Shown here: positions 6,075-14,528 of the stretch, piece by piece
Numbering within the stretch: the stretch's first letter is position 1
How the letters are laid out: each line of letters starts with the position of its first letter
NCBI GenBank assembly: GCA_965370365.1
Contig: CBDUSP010000005.1
Span: 1 to 46,267, forward strand
Length of the DNA stretch: 46,267 nt
Reading direction: 5' to 3'
Source of the DNA: DAIDHZ01 sp965370365
Lineage (GTDB): Bacteria; Chlamydiota; Chlamydiia; Chlamydiales; SM23-39
Translations under genes and position numbers: made by a program
The notes under the pieces: model-generated
Database searches by the model: none
What the model was told of the DNA's origin: nothing
Seen by the model: only the letters and a program-made list of their open reading frames with translations

Positions 6075-8222
6075 ATGGAAGAGACCCTCGCAGGACATAT
6101 TGAGACAATCGTCTTCACACAGCCAGAAAACGGCTTTACCGTTGCACGCCTAAAAGAAGCCAAGAAGAAAGACCTCACCGTCATTGTTGGCTACTTGCCC
6201 TCGTTGCAGCCAGGAGAAACCGTTGCATGCAAAGGCACCTGGAAGATCCACCCCTCACATGGGCGCCAGTTTGAAGTTATCGACTACACTGTCGAAATGC
6301 CAAACGATGTCGTTGGCATCCAAAAATACCTCGAGTCCGGTCTTGTCAGAGGAATTGGCCCCGCCTTTGCTAAAAAAATTGTCGATAGATTTGGGGCAAA
6401 AACTTTGGCCGTTATTGACGACACCCCCCGCAGGTTGCTTGAAATTCCAGGTCTTGGCGAAAAAAAGATGAAAAGTCTCATCGAGTGCTGGAGGGCGCAG
6501 CGCTCCATCCGCGATGTGATGATTTTTTTACGCGCTCACGGAGCAAGCCCAGCGTATGCCCAGAGAATCTATAAGACCTATGGCGATCAAAGCATCGAGA
6601 AGGTCAAAGAGAACCCCTACAAGCTCGCAAAAGACATCTTCGGCATTGGCTTTAAGATCGCCGATCAAATTGCCCTAAAACTGGGCTTTACTCTCCATTC
6701 AGCAGAAAGGCTCGCTGCTGGCATTGAGTTCATCCTCTGGGAACTATCCAATGATGGGCATACCTGTTTTCCTCTAAAAGAACTCCTTCCTATCGCTGAA
6801 AAGAACCTTGAAGTGAACGCCTCTCTTATTGAAGCTGAGATCGTTTCTCTGATTAAACAAGAATTCCTCATCGAAAAAGAGGGAATGCTCTGGCTAAAAC
6901 CCTTTTATGCTTACGAAGTGGCGATTGCGAAGGATTTAGAGTGCTTAATGGATAGCCCTCAAGTAATCCGCTCAATCGATGCGAGGAAAGCAACTCTTTG
7001 GTCCGAGGAGCAACTAAAAATCCAGTTTGCCGAGCAGCAAAAAGAGGCCATCACCAAAGCGCTCACTGACAAGATCCATATCATTACGGGGGGCCCTGGA
7101 ACCGGAAAAAGCACGATCACAAACGCCATCCTGCGCGTTGCTGAAAAGCTAACAAATAAGATTATACTCGCAGCTCCCACAGGAAGAGCTGCCAAGAGAA
7201 TGACGCAAATCACGCATAGAAAGGCCTTTACGATCCACTCAATTTTAGAGATGGATTTTGTGGCGGGTGGATTTAAACGAGGCAGGGAAAAACCGCTTGC
7301 CTGCGATCTCATCATCATCGATGAGGCGAGCATGATTGACACGCCTCTTCTGTTTTCTTTACTTCGCGCAATCCCTCAAGGAGCGCGGATTTTATTTGTT
7401 GGGGATATCGATCAGTTACCAAGTGTTGGGCCTGGGACTGTTCTTCGCGATATCATTCAATCTAGACAGGTGCCTGTTACAAGGCTTACCGAAATTTTTA
7501 GACAGGCCAAGGGATCAAAAATCGTCACCAATGCCCACAAGATCAACCAAGGAGAATTCCCCTCTCTTCAGACACATGAGGAAAGCGATTTTCACTTTAT
7601 TGAAGCGGAAACTCCAGAAGCGATTCAAGAGATTATCCTTCGGCTTGTCGAAAAAGAAATTCCCGAAAAGTGGCATTTTGATCGCCTTGATCAGATCCAG
7701 GTTCTCTCGCCGATGAAACGTGGGATTATTGGCTCTGAGCTTTTAAACGATGTTCTCCAGACGCTTTTAAACCCAAGCGATCGCCCTTTATTTCGCGCGG
7801 GAAAAAAATTCCATGTCCAAGACAAAGTCATGCAAATCCGGAACAACTACGATAAGGGACTGAGCAATGGGGACATTGGCCGGATTATGTCGATTGATTC
7901 TCTAGAGCAAGTGCTGACCGCTTCTTTTGATGGGCATGTCGTTGAATATCAATTTGCAGAATTAGATGAGCTTGTCTTGGCCTATGCAACATCGATTCAC
8001 AAGTACCAAGGAAGTGAATGTCCTTGCATCGTAATCCCCATCCACACTTCGCATTTTAAGCTTTTGCACCGCAATCTCCTTTACACAGCAGTTACAAGGG
8101 GGAAAAAACAGGTCTATCTCGTTGGAACAAAAAAGGCGATTGCAATTGCAGTGAATAATGATCAGGTCCAAAAGCGTTACACGGGCCTTGAAGCTGCGAT
8201 CAAAAATGTATTTTCAGAGTAG
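6075..8222 (+). CDS. recD2: RecD2-type ATP-dependent DNA helicase
   Basis: A superfamily 1B 5'-3' DNA helicase of the RecD2 class, which acts in DNA repair without RecBC. The N-terminal region carries the RecD2 OB-like start (GHIETIVF, ENGFTVARL) and tandem helix-hairpin-helix elements (IPGLGEKKM). The motor has Walker A at 336-345 (TGGPGTGKST), Walker B IIIDEAS, motif III GDIDQLPSVGPG, then SIHKYQGSE and YTAVTRGKK near the end. Family members start close to this ATG; an in-frame ATG at 6021 would add 18 residues unlike the family, so 6075 (715 aa) is preferred. The stop overlaps the first base of a 165-bp palindrome shared with the converging HIT gene. Confidence 0.93.
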   Translation: MEETLAGHIETIVFTQPENGFTVARLKEAKKKDLTVIVGYLPSLQPGETVACKGTWKIHPSHGRQFEVIDYTVEMPNDVVGIQKYLESGLVRGIGPAFAKKIVDRFGAKTLAVIDDTPRRLLEIPGLGEKKMKSLIECWRAQRSIRDVMIFLRAHGASPAYAQRIYKTYGDQSIEKVKENPYKLAKDIFGIGFKIADQIALKLGFTLHSAERLAAGIEFILWELSNDGHTCFPLKELLPIAEKNLEVNASLIEAEIVSLIKQEFLIEKEGMLWLKPFYAYEVAIAKDLECLMDSPQVIRSIDARKATLWSEEQLKIQFAEQQKEAITKALTDKIHIITGGPGTGKSTITNAILRVAEKLTNKIILAAPTGRAAKRMTQITHRKAFTIHSILEMDFVAGGFKRGREKPLACDLIIIDEASMIDTPLLFSLLRAIPQGARILFVGDIDQLPSVGPGTVLRDIIQSRQVPVTRLTEIFRQAKGSKIVTNAHKINQGEFPSLQTHEESDFHFIEAETPEAIQEIILRLVEKEIPEKWHFDRLDQIQVLSPMKRGIIGSELLNDVLQTLLNPSDRPLFRAGKKFHVQDKVMQIRNNYDKGLSNGDIGRIMSIDSLEQVLTASFDGHVVEYQFAELDELVLAYATSIHKYQGSECPCIVIPIHTSHFKLLHRNLLYTAVTRGKKQVYLVGTKKAIAIAVNNDQVQKRYTGLEAAIKNVFSE

Positions 8223-8386
8223 TGAATCTATCTCACTATTTGTGCCTGCCCAAAAAATCCGATTTCCAGACCTTTTAATTCTTTTTCTGCCCTCTATGGG
8301 CTTCGCATATGTGGACAAAAAAAGAATCAAAAGCTCTCAAAAATCGATCTTTTTTGGCCAAGACCCGAATAGTGAGATAGATTCAC
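8222..8386. repeat. 165-bp long imperfect palindrome (MITE-like or giant hairpin)
   Basis: The outer 19 bases, GTGAATCTATCTCACTATT at 8222-8240, recur exactly inverted at 8368-8386. The match continues inward with a few mismatches and single-base gaps (for example TTTTAATTCTTTTTCTG against TTTTGATTCTTTTTTTG) to arms of about 75 bases, with a central loop near 8296-8310. The recD2 stop touches the left tip, and the stop of the converging HIT gene is inside the right tip. It could be a palindromic insertion (MITE relic) or an unusually long bidirectional terminator. It has no coding content. Confidence 0.8.
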
Positions 8387-8910
8387 AAGGCCATTTCCTC
8401 TTTCATTTTTTCTGTAAAACGTTCAAGTTCAAGGTGAGACATGGGAGGCAATATGTTTACAATAAACATTTTGAAAATAAATTTTAATGCCGAGGTATCT
8501 CCCTCTTTTCGCGGGACATAGTGAAAATGAACATGAGGCACTACTTGCCCAGATTCCACCCCATTTTTCTGCAAAAGAAGGTATGAAGAAGTTCCAAAAA
8601 CTTTTTCAGCTGCCCGATTCACTTTTTTTATAACTTCTGAAATCTGATCCGCTTCTTCGCGAGAAAGCATCTCAAACCTTTCAACATGCCTTTTGGGAAT
8701 AACTAAACAATGCCCCTCCATGATGGGCCTATGCGTATAGAGTGCATAGACAAGATCATTCTCATAGAATTTTTGCGCATCCAATACTTCTTTCTTACAA
8801 AAAGCACAATCCCTACTCGATAAAGGGACTGAATTTGGACGAGTTAGGAAATAGGCACCTCCAGAGAGGCAAACAAAGACGGGGATCATCCAGATGAGTT
8901 TTTTACGCAT
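8383..8910 (-). CDS. HIT-family nucleotide-binding protein with N-terminal membrane anchor
   Basis: A histidine-triad (HIT) superfamily protein, a nucleotide hydrolase or transferase family. The triad is visible as PHVHFHYVP (His126, His128, His130). Upstream features of the fold are also present: CAFCKK (Cys35, Cys38, probable zinc site), EGHCLVIPKRH and a long central helix. Residues 4-22 are hydrophobic after a basic start (MRKK), so the protein is probably membrane-anchored or exported, which is unusual for HIT proteins. The last 25 residues (MSHLELERFTEKMKEEMA) form an amphipathic tail. The stop lies inside the tip of the long palindrome shared with recD2. The exact substrate cannot be told. 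Confidence 0.88.
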   Translation of the reverse strand: MRKKLIWMIPVFVCLSGGAYFLTRPNSVPLSSRDCAFCKKEVLDAQKFYENDLVYALYTHRPIMEGHCLVIPKRHVERFEMLSREEADQISEVIKKVNRAAEKVFGTSSYLLLQKNGVESGQVVPHVHFHYVPRKEGDTSALKFIFKMFIVNILPPMSHLELERFTEKMKEEMAL

Positions 8911-8953
8911 ATAGAAAAAAGGCCCCGATAAGTCTTTTCGAGGCCACTATAGT

Positions 8954-9193
8954 TTAAGCTTCTTTTTTGCGCTTTTCGATGTAGGTGATGACGTCGGAAA
9001 CTGTCTTTAATTTCTCTGCATCTTCCTCAGAAATCTCGAAACCAAATCGCTCTTCAAAAGTCATAATTAATTCAGTCAAATCCAATGAATCGGCATTCAA
9101 ATCTTCAACGAACGACTTCGCAGGCGTTACATCAGCTGTGTCCACGCCAAGCTGTTCGACAATGATATCGATCACTTCTTTTTCTACAGACAT
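8954..9193 (-). CDS. acpP: Acyl carrier protein
   Basis: A 79-residue acidic ACP of type II fatty acid synthesis. Ser36 in NADSLDLTEL is the 4'-phosphopantetheine attachment site; the surrounding helix II and the acidic end of helix III (FEISEEDAEKLKTVSDVITYI) match canonical ACPs. It is last in the fabH-fabD-fabG-acpP run, 32 bases after fabG, with an AAGAAGGAA ribosome site just before the ATG. The gene order matches that of C. trachomatis as I recall it. It carries the growing acyl chain for FabD, FabH, FabG and FabF and probably supplies Aas substrates. Confidence 0.97.
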   Translation of the reverse strand: MSVEKEVIDIIVEQLGVDTADVTPAKSFVEDLNADSLDLTELIMTFEERFGFEISEEDAEKLKTVSDVITYIEKRKKEA

Positions 9194-9225
9194 AATTTCC
9201 TTCTTCTTTCTATTGTTTAGTTAAT

Positions 9226-9972
9226 TTACATGACCATTCCGCCATCAACTGCAAGTACCTGCCCCGTAACATACCGGGCTGCATCACTTGCAAGAAAACA
9301 AACCGCCTCGGCAATGTCCTCTGGCTGACCGATTCGTCCTAATGGTATCTGCTTTACAATCCCTTCTTTTACTTCTAAAGGGAGAACTTCTGTCATCTGT
9401 GTCTCAATGTAGCCTGGGGCCACGCAATTTGCGCGAATCCCTCGACTTGCAAACTCCCTTGCTAGCGACTTCGTAAATCCAATCATCCCCGCTTTAGAAG
9501 CAGCGTAATTTGCTTGTCCCGCATTCCCCGTCACTCCAACAACTGAGGTGATGTTGATGATCGAGCCAGATTTTGCTTTCATCATCGATCGGGAGAGGGT
9601 TTTGCATGTATTATATACAGATTTTAAATTTACAGCGAGAACTTCATCCCAGTCCTCTTCTTTCATCCGCATGAGCAGGCCATCTTTTGTGATTCCTGCG
9701 TTGTTAACAAGGACATCTACCTTATCAAAAAGCTTAAGAACTTCTTGGATTGCGTCCTCTACCTGCTTGAAATCAGCCACATTTACAAGAAAAGAAAGAA
9801 CTTTTTGCCCTGAATCCATGCGAGCAGACTCAATTTCTGAAACAGCTTTTTTTGCCCTTTCTGCATTGGTTCCAAAAATAACAATATTTGCTCCGCGAGA
9901 TGCAAACGCAATGGCAATTGCCTTTCCAATCCCTGCAGTTCCGCCTGTTACAAGTGCCGTTTTTCCTTTCAT
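9226..9972 (-). CDS. fabG: 3-oxoacyl-[ACP] reductase
   Basis: A 248-residue short-chain dehydrogenase that reduces 3-oxoacyl-ACP with NADPH in the first reduction of fatty acid elongation. It has the Rossmann glycine motif TGGTAGIG (9-16), NNAG (90-93), and the catalytic set Ser143, Tyr156 and Lys160 in YAASK. The C-terminus VTGQVLAVDGGMVM is typical of FabG. Its ATG overlaps the fabD stop by four bases (ATGA), so the two are translationally coupled. Length and motifs are standard. Confidence 0.97.
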   Translation of the reverse strand: MKGKTALVTGGTAGIGKAIAIAFASRGANIVIFGTNAERAKKAVSEIESARMDSGQKVLSFLVNVADFKQVEDAIQEVLKLFDKVDVLVNNAGITKDGLLMRMKEEDWDEVLAVNLKSVYNTCKTLSRSMMKAKSGSIINITSVVGVTGNAGQANYAASKAGMIGFTKSLAREFASRGIRANCVAPGYIETQMTEVLPLEVKEGIVKQIPLGRIGQPEDIAEAVCFLASDAARYVTGQVLAVDGGMVM

Positions 9973-10886
9973 CCTTGCTCTCCCACTATTTTTAAATCAG
10001 ATACTTTTTCTAAAGAGAGGGTCTTCCCAGTAACACCAATCTTTCGGTTCATTCCAGATAAGGTTTTCCCACAGCCAATCTCTAAGTAAAGCTCTACGCC
10101 CTTCTCATCCATAGACCGAATCCCCTGCTCCCACCGAACAGAGCCCGTTACCTGAGAAATAAGATTTTTCCGGATGTTCTCATTTTCAGAGTTTCCAGAT
10201 ACATTCATTACAAGTTCCACAGGAGTCTCTTGCATCGAGGCTGCCATAATAAATGGTTCTAAAGCATCTTGAGCGTCCTGCATAAGAGGACTATGAAAAG
10301 CACCTGAAACACTCAACGGAAGAACCCGTTTAGCCCCTTTTTCTTTAAGAGCTACAGAGCCTTTTTCTACTCCTTGCACAGTTCCTGAAATGACGATTTG
10401 ACCTGGACAGTTATAATTCGCAATCCATACACCATCAATCCCTTCAAGCGCAGTTTCTACATCAAGCGCATTTAAGCCCAAAACAGCAGCCATGGTTCCG
10501 GGATTTTTTGTGCACGCCTCATTCATGAAATCGGCTCTTTTTTGAATCAAAGACAATATCTCACTAAAGGAAAGTTTTCCAGATGCACAAAGGGCACTAT
10601 ATTCACCAAGACTCAAACCTGAGCAAAAGTTGGGTGTCATTTCAGGAAACTCTTCAAGTAAAACACGATTCAGTGCCATGCTATTTACAAAAATGGCAAG
10701 TTGAGCATTTTTCGTCTGCGTAAGCTCTTCTGCCGGTCCCTCAAAAACTATCTTGGAAAGGTGCATTTTCAAAAGATCATCCGCCTCCTCAAAGGTCTTT
10801 TTTGCAACAGCAAAAGCGTCAGAAAAATCTTTTCCCATCCCCACTGCTTGAGCCCCTTGACCGGGAAATAGATAAGCTCGCTTCAC
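9969..10886 (-). CDS. fabD: Malonyl-CoA:ACP transacylase
   Basis: It transfers malonyl from CoA to ACP to feed fatty acid elongation. It has the conserved start LFPGQGAQ, nucleophile Ser92 in GLSLGEYSA, and catalytic His198 in GAFHSP. The start is GTG at 10886, which overlaps the fabH stop (GTGA) and is preceded by a purine-rich AGGGGAA site; this gives VKRAYLFPGQG, the family's usual beginning, and 305 residues. A longer frame to 10916 would read into fabH. It is the second gene of the fabH-fabD-fabG-acpP unit. Confidence 0.96.
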   Translation of the reverse strand: MKRAYLFPGQGAQAVGMGKDFSDAFAVAKKTFEEADDLLKMHLSKIVFEGPAEELTQTKNAQLAIFVNSMALNRVLLEEFPEMTPNFCSGLSLGEYSALCASGKLSFSEILSLIQKRADFMNEACTKNPGTMAAVLGLNALDVETALEGIDGVWIANYNCPGQIVISGTVQGVEKGSVALKEKGAKRVLPLSVSGAFHSPLMQDAQDALEPFIMAASMQETPVELVMNVSGNSENENIRKNLISQVTGSVRWEQGIRSMDEKGVELYLEIGCGKTLSGMNRKIGVTGKTLSLEKVSDLKIVGEQG

Positions 10887-11875
10887 TCTTCCCCTCTCAA
10901 AAGAGCGGCGCCCCAAGTGAATCCTCCCCCAAACGCCGTGAGAAGAATATGATCATTCGAGCGAACCGCGTACTCTTTGCAAAGCTCATCGAGCGCAATC
11001 GCTACAGAGGATGCAGAAGTATTCCCATACTTTTGAACGGTTTTAACGATTCTTTCGGGCGACAGGTGCTCAAAGCGCTTTGCAATCGCATCAATGATCC
11101 GCATATTTGCCTGGTGAGGGATCAGGTAGGTAATGTCCTTCTCTGAGATCCCAGCGGATTCGATACACGCTTTGCAAGCTCCCTCCATGCGACGAACCGC
11201 ATGTTTAAAGACCTCACTTCCAGCCATCTTAATGTAATGCTCACGGGCTGCAATCGTCTCAGCCGATGCCGGCTTTCTACTTCCCCCAGCTGGCAGTATC
11301 AAAAGCTCTGCCTGTTCTCCATCACATCCAAGTTTAATGCACTCAAGAACAAGTCCCCTTCCTTCTGAAGAGACAACGCAAGCACCCGCTCCATCTCCAA
11401 AAAGAACGCAGGTCGAGCGATCTTCATAATCTGTAATCGAAGACAACTTTTCAGAGGCGATAATCAAAATATTTTTATATGTCCCCGATTCAATAAAGGC
11501 CTTTGCCACAGAAAGGGCATACAAATAGCCTGTACAGGCAGCATGAACATCCATCCCCGCAGCATTTTTCGCGCCAATCTGCTGCTGAATTAAGCACGCT
11601 GTACTTGGAAAGATGTGATCGGGGGTAATGGTTGCAACAATGATGAAGTCGATGTCTTCAGAAGATAGGGAGGCAGCATCCATTGCCCTCCTGGCTGCTT
11701 CAGAGCCCATGTGTGAGGTATACTCATCGTCGCGGGCAATTCTCCGCTCTTTCATCCCGGTTCTCGTGACAATCCACTCATCCGAGGTCTCCACGATCTT
11801 TTCGAGATCCTGGTTCGAAAGAACCTTCTTAGGCAGGTAAGAACCCGTCCCTATAATTTTTGCTTTAACAACCAT
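10883..11875 (-). CDS. fabH: 3-oxoacyl-[ACP] synthase III
   Basis: This enzyme starts fatty acid synthesis by condensing acetyl-CoA with malonyl-ACP. The catalytic triad is visible: Cys114 in HAACTGYLYA, His254 in PHQANMR and Asn285 in YGNTSAS. The C-terminal GGGFTWGAALLR closes the thiolase fold. The length of 330 is normal. It is the first gene of the unit; the 176 bases upstream, shared with the divergent Inc-like gene, should hold the promoter, though I see no clear consensus. Confidence 0.97.
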   Translation of the reverse strand: MVVKAKIIGTGSYLPKKVLSNQDLEKIVETSDEWIVTRTGMKERRIARDDEYTSHMGSEAARRAMDAASLSSEDIDFIIVATITPDHIFPSTACLIQQQIGAKNAAGMDVHAACTGYLYALSVAKAFIESGTYKNILIIASEKLSSITDYEDRSTCVLFGDGAGACVVSSEGRGLVLECIKLGCDGEQAELLILPAGGSRKPASAETIAAREHYIKMAGSEVFKHAVRRMEGACKACIESAGISEKDITYLIPHQANMRIIDAIAKRFEHLSPERIVKTVQKYGNTSASSVAIALDELCKEYAVRSNDHILLTAFGGGFTWGAALLRGEE

Positions 11876-12051
11876 CTTGTATAAAGTCTCATTATTTCGA
11901 GGGCCCCGAGTTTACCCGATAGCCCCTTTAAAAGAAAACCTGAACCAACAAAGCAATAAAATATTTTTATACCCAAGAAATCTATAGAGGTAGAGTAAAA
12001 TTAGAGAAAAGAGTATGCTCGCTTACAAAAAATAAACTTTGGATACATTTT

Positions 12052-12798
12052 ATGGCACCTACTACTATGGCACTTAAACCCTCTTCATCCATTACAGCTC
12101 CCCTCACCGCAGTCCTGGCTAAAGGGAAGTCTTTTCAGAATCTCTTCTCCATTTCAGACATCTCCCTAGAAGAGAATACCCTCCCCACAAAGGTCGATAA
12201 GCTCGTCAATTCGCTTTCTTTTTTTACGGGGAATTTATTCTCATCGGAAAAATTCTACCAAATCGTTCAAGTAACCCTTCTTACAAGCTCGTGTGTCGGA
12301 ATTATTGGGGCAATCGGCCTTCTTGCCTTGGGAATGCCCAGCTTTTCCTTGATCATGCTGTCCCTTTCTTCAACAACGGCAATTGGAGCTTATCTTGCAA
12401 GAGAAGTATCCTCTCACAACCTATTCGAAAACAATGTAGAAAAAATCCAAGGAGAGCGTGAAAGGCTCGGAAGCGAAGTTGGTCGCTTAAGTAAGCGTTT
12501 GGAAGATCTCGAAAACATTCGCGATGATCTCAAAGAAAGCATCTTCGACTTAAGAGAGGAGAACAAAAGCTTAAAACAAAGTACCCAAAAGCTCCAAAAT
12601 CTAACTGAAGAAATTTCCCAAATCAAAGAGATCCTTCCAAGGCTCGCAATAGCAGCAAAACAGGCTGAAACCGATAGAGAGGATTTTGCCGCGATCAAAC
12701 CCTTTCTAGAGATCCTTCCAGAGCTGATAAGTCGCTTTAATCGCTTAGAAACAGATGTACAACAAATTAAAGACCGCCATCAAAAAAGCTCTTCCTAA
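12052..12798 (+). CDS. Putative inclusion membrane (Inc-like) protein with coiled coil
   Basis: A 248-residue protein with the hallmark of chlamydial Inc proteins: a bilobed hydrophobic domain of two close membrane segments (about 71-93 and 97-115) joined by a tight turn at GMPS. The N-terminus is polar and rich in Thr, Ser and Pro (1-50), as in type III secreted Incs. From about 125 to 245 the sequence is heptad-like (RLGSEVGRLSKRLEDLENI, LREENKSLKQSTQKLQNL), which predicts a long coiled coil that could face the host cytosol. It starts at ATG 12052. Two glycosyltransferase-like genes follow closely. Inc identity is inferred from architecture; a non-secreted coiled-coil membrane protein is the alternative. 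Confidence 0.65.
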   Translation: MAPTTMALKPSSSITAPLTAVLAKGKSFQNLFSISDISLEENTLPTKVDKLVNSLSFFTGNLFSSEKFYQIVQVTLLTSSCVGIIGAIGLLALGMPSFSLIMLSLSSTTAIGAYLAREVSSHNLFENNVEKIQGERERLGSEVGRLSKRLEDLENIRDDLKESIFDLREENKSLKQSTQKLQNLTEEISQIKEILPRLAIAAKQAETDREDFAAIKPFLEILPELISRFNRLETDVQQIKDRHQKSSS

Positions 12799-12803
12799 AA
12801 CGT

Positions 12804-13538
12804 ATGAAAAGACTAACGATTTTCTTAGTTTCTCTCTTTGCTCTCTTTAGTGCAGGATTTATATCTGCTAAGTTGCAACTAAAAGTCGCTGCCTTTTTTC
12901 AAAAACCAAAAGCTCCCCAACAGTTCATCTCTTCTGATTACCCTATTTATAATCAATCCTTTGTGATTGTAGTTCTCGGGAGAGATAATGGGATGCATGT
13001 CGAAAAAACACTTCGCTCTGTTCTTTCACAAAACTACGATAACTTCCGCGTGGTTTATATTGATGACGGATCAAGCGATGGAAGCTTTCTTCAGGCGCGA
13101 GATATTGCCTATGGAAGTGGGAAAGCTGAAAGAGTGCTTCTTTTAAAAAACAAAGAGCCCCTTGGAGAGTTTCAGAATCTCATCCACGTTGCAGAGCATT
13201 GCAAAAGCGATGAAATCCTCGTCGTAGTTGATGGAGACGATCTTCTTTCTCATGATTGGGTTCTTTCAAAGCTCAACCAATACTACGCAAATCCAGACCT
13301 TTGGATGGCCCTTGGAAGTTCCTTAGAGCGTTCTTCCTTTACTCCCCTTCCTAAAAATCTAAGAACTTTTTATGCCTCAATGCTTAAAAACATTTCAGAA
13401 TCTTATGCAGTCGATCCAGAAGATTTATCCTACGTAGAACTGCTTATGGAGCAAAACTCAGGACACACTCAACATCTCGATGAGATCTTATACCTTGTAC
13501 AACAACAAGTCCCGGAAGAAGAAATATGCGATCTTTGA
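12804..13538 (+). CDS. Membrane-anchored family 2 glycosyltransferase-like protein
   Basis: A 244-residue protein. Residues 4-22 are a signal anchor. A GT-A fold follows: FVIVVLGRDNG, a chain-binding helix with SVLSQNYDNFRVVYIDDGSSD (86-92), and the metal and sugar-nucleotide site DGDD at 143-146 after the strand DEILVVV. The protein ends about 100 residues after this site, so it is shorter than most GT2 enzymes. It overlaps the next gene, a paralogue, by 13 bases and follows the Inc-like gene by five. The donor and acceptor sugars cannot be inferred. The anchor orientation with a lumenal or periplasmic domain would be odd for a nucleotide-sugar enzyme. Confidence 0.8.
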   Translation: MKRLTIFLVSLFALFSAGFISAKLQLKVAAFFQKPKAPQQFISSDYPIYNQSFVIVVLGRDNGMHVEKTLRSVLSQNYDNFRVVYIDDGSSDGSFLQARDIAYGSGKAERVLLLKNKEPLGEFQNLIHVAEHCKSDEILVVVDGDDLLSHDWVLSKLNQYYANPDLWMALGSSLERSSFTPLPKNLRTFYASMLKNISESYAVDPEDLSYVELLMEQNSGHTQHLDEILYLVQQQVPEEEICDL

Positions 13539-14194
13539 TTGTCCCTCTTTGCCTTATCGCTGCTTTTTTTGCAGGATTTCAAATTGCAAAGCTCCCCCAG
13601 AAAAAGAGCACTGTTTCTCTTTCTGAAACACAGATAGAAAAACCCTTTTCCATCGTCCTTTATGCCTATAATCAAGGGCTTTGGGTAAAGAGGACTTTGT
13701 CCTCGATTTTTGAACAGGATTACGAAAACTACCAGGTGATTTTGATTGATGATGGATCAAGCGACAACACATTTCAAATGGCTAAAGACTTCATCCTTGA
13801 GACCAATCAAAGCGCAAACGTGTTTCTCCTCCAAAACGAAGAAAAAAAAGGATATCTTTCCTCTCTTCAAGAAGCGATCCAAAATCTGGACGACAAGGAA
13901 ATCGTTCTTCCCATCCTTGCAAAGGATTGGCTTGCAGATGGCCTTGTCCTAAAAAAATTGAACGCAGCATTTTGCGAAACAAAGGTAAGAATTGCAAAAG
14001 CAAAAAGTATTGAATTCCCTTCCTATAAAGTCTCATCCCATGAGATCGAAGCGTTCCATGCGAGCGTTTTCAAAGGGCTTTCCAAAAAAACTCTCCAAAA
14101 AATGGAGCATTCGGGACCGATCTTAAGGGGGAAAACAACTACGACTGAAGAGATCCTCTTAATCTCAAACAAAGCCGCAGCTTTTAATAACTGA
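13526..14194 (+). CDS. Degenerate paralogue of family 2 glycosyltransferase (no DXD)
   Basis: A 222-residue tandem paralogue of the preceding gene. It has the same N-terminal anchor (4-21, ending GFQIAKL against GFISAKL), the same strands FSIVLYAYNQG and YQVILIDDGSSD (to residue 80), and a similar C-terminus containing EEILLISN. Where the sister gene has DGDDLLSHDWVL this one has LAKDWLADGLVL, so the metal-binding acidic pair is lost. It is therefore probably inactive as a transferase or has a binding or regulatory role. It starts inside the end of the sister gene (13-base overlap), implying coupled translation. Confidence 0.72.
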   Translation: MRSLIVPLCLIAAFFAGFQIAKLPQKKSTVSLSETQIEKPFSIVLYAYNQGLWVKRTLSSIFEQDYENYQVILIDDGSSDNTFQMAKDFILETNQSANVFLLQNEEKKGYLSSLQEAIQNLDDKEIVLPILAKDWLADGLVLKKLNAAFCETKVRIAKAKSIEFPSYKVSSHEIEAFHASVFKGLSKKTLQKMEHSGPILRGKTTTTEEILLISNKAAAFNN

Positions 14195-14405
14195 GTACGT
14201 CTGCAGCGGCTGAGGTTACCCTGTCCGCTATCGGTGGACTCGTCAAGCTCACTTTGCGGTCGTCGTTTAATTTCTTAGATGACCCTGTTACGGTACAAGG
14301 AACTCCCTTCGCCGCAGAACTGGCAGATTCCGACCCCGCAAGAACCTCTCGACTGGGTGTTGGTGGAATGTTTCCTGAACCTGATGTGCCTCCTACGCGT
14401 GTCAT
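14184..14405 (-). CDS. Small Ser/Thr/Gly-rich hypothetical protein
   Basis: A 73-residue frame with an excellent ribosome site (AGGAGAGGG about 3-8 bases before the ATG at 14405). The composition is low-complexity (Ser, Thr, Gly, Ala, Pro) and likely disordered, for example TRVGGTSGSGNIPPTPSRE and SESASSAAKG. No family is recognised. It converges on the degenerate glycosyltransferase gene and overlaps its end by 11 bases. A competing frame on the plus strand lacks such a ribosome site. Disordered Ser/Thr-rich short proteins can be secreted in Chlamydiae, but nothing here proves that. Confidence 0.45.
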   Translation of the reverse strand: MTRVGGTSGSGNIPPTPSREVLAGSESASSAAKGVPCTVTGSSKKLNDDRKVSLTSPPIADRVTSAAADVLSY

Positions 14406-14528
14406 ATACCCTCTCCTATTTATCTCAAAAATGATGTCTTTTCCAGACTTTTATGAGATCCAATCGATATTGTCCACCCCAAAATATCTCTCTTCTGCTA
14501 CACTGAGAACCTTTAAGAGGTGTTCTCG

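Noticed and set aside
9548..10033. 161-codon plus-strand frame across fabG/fabD
   Set aside because: Opposite two clear enzymes with catalytic residues; composition is that of a reverse-strand shadow.
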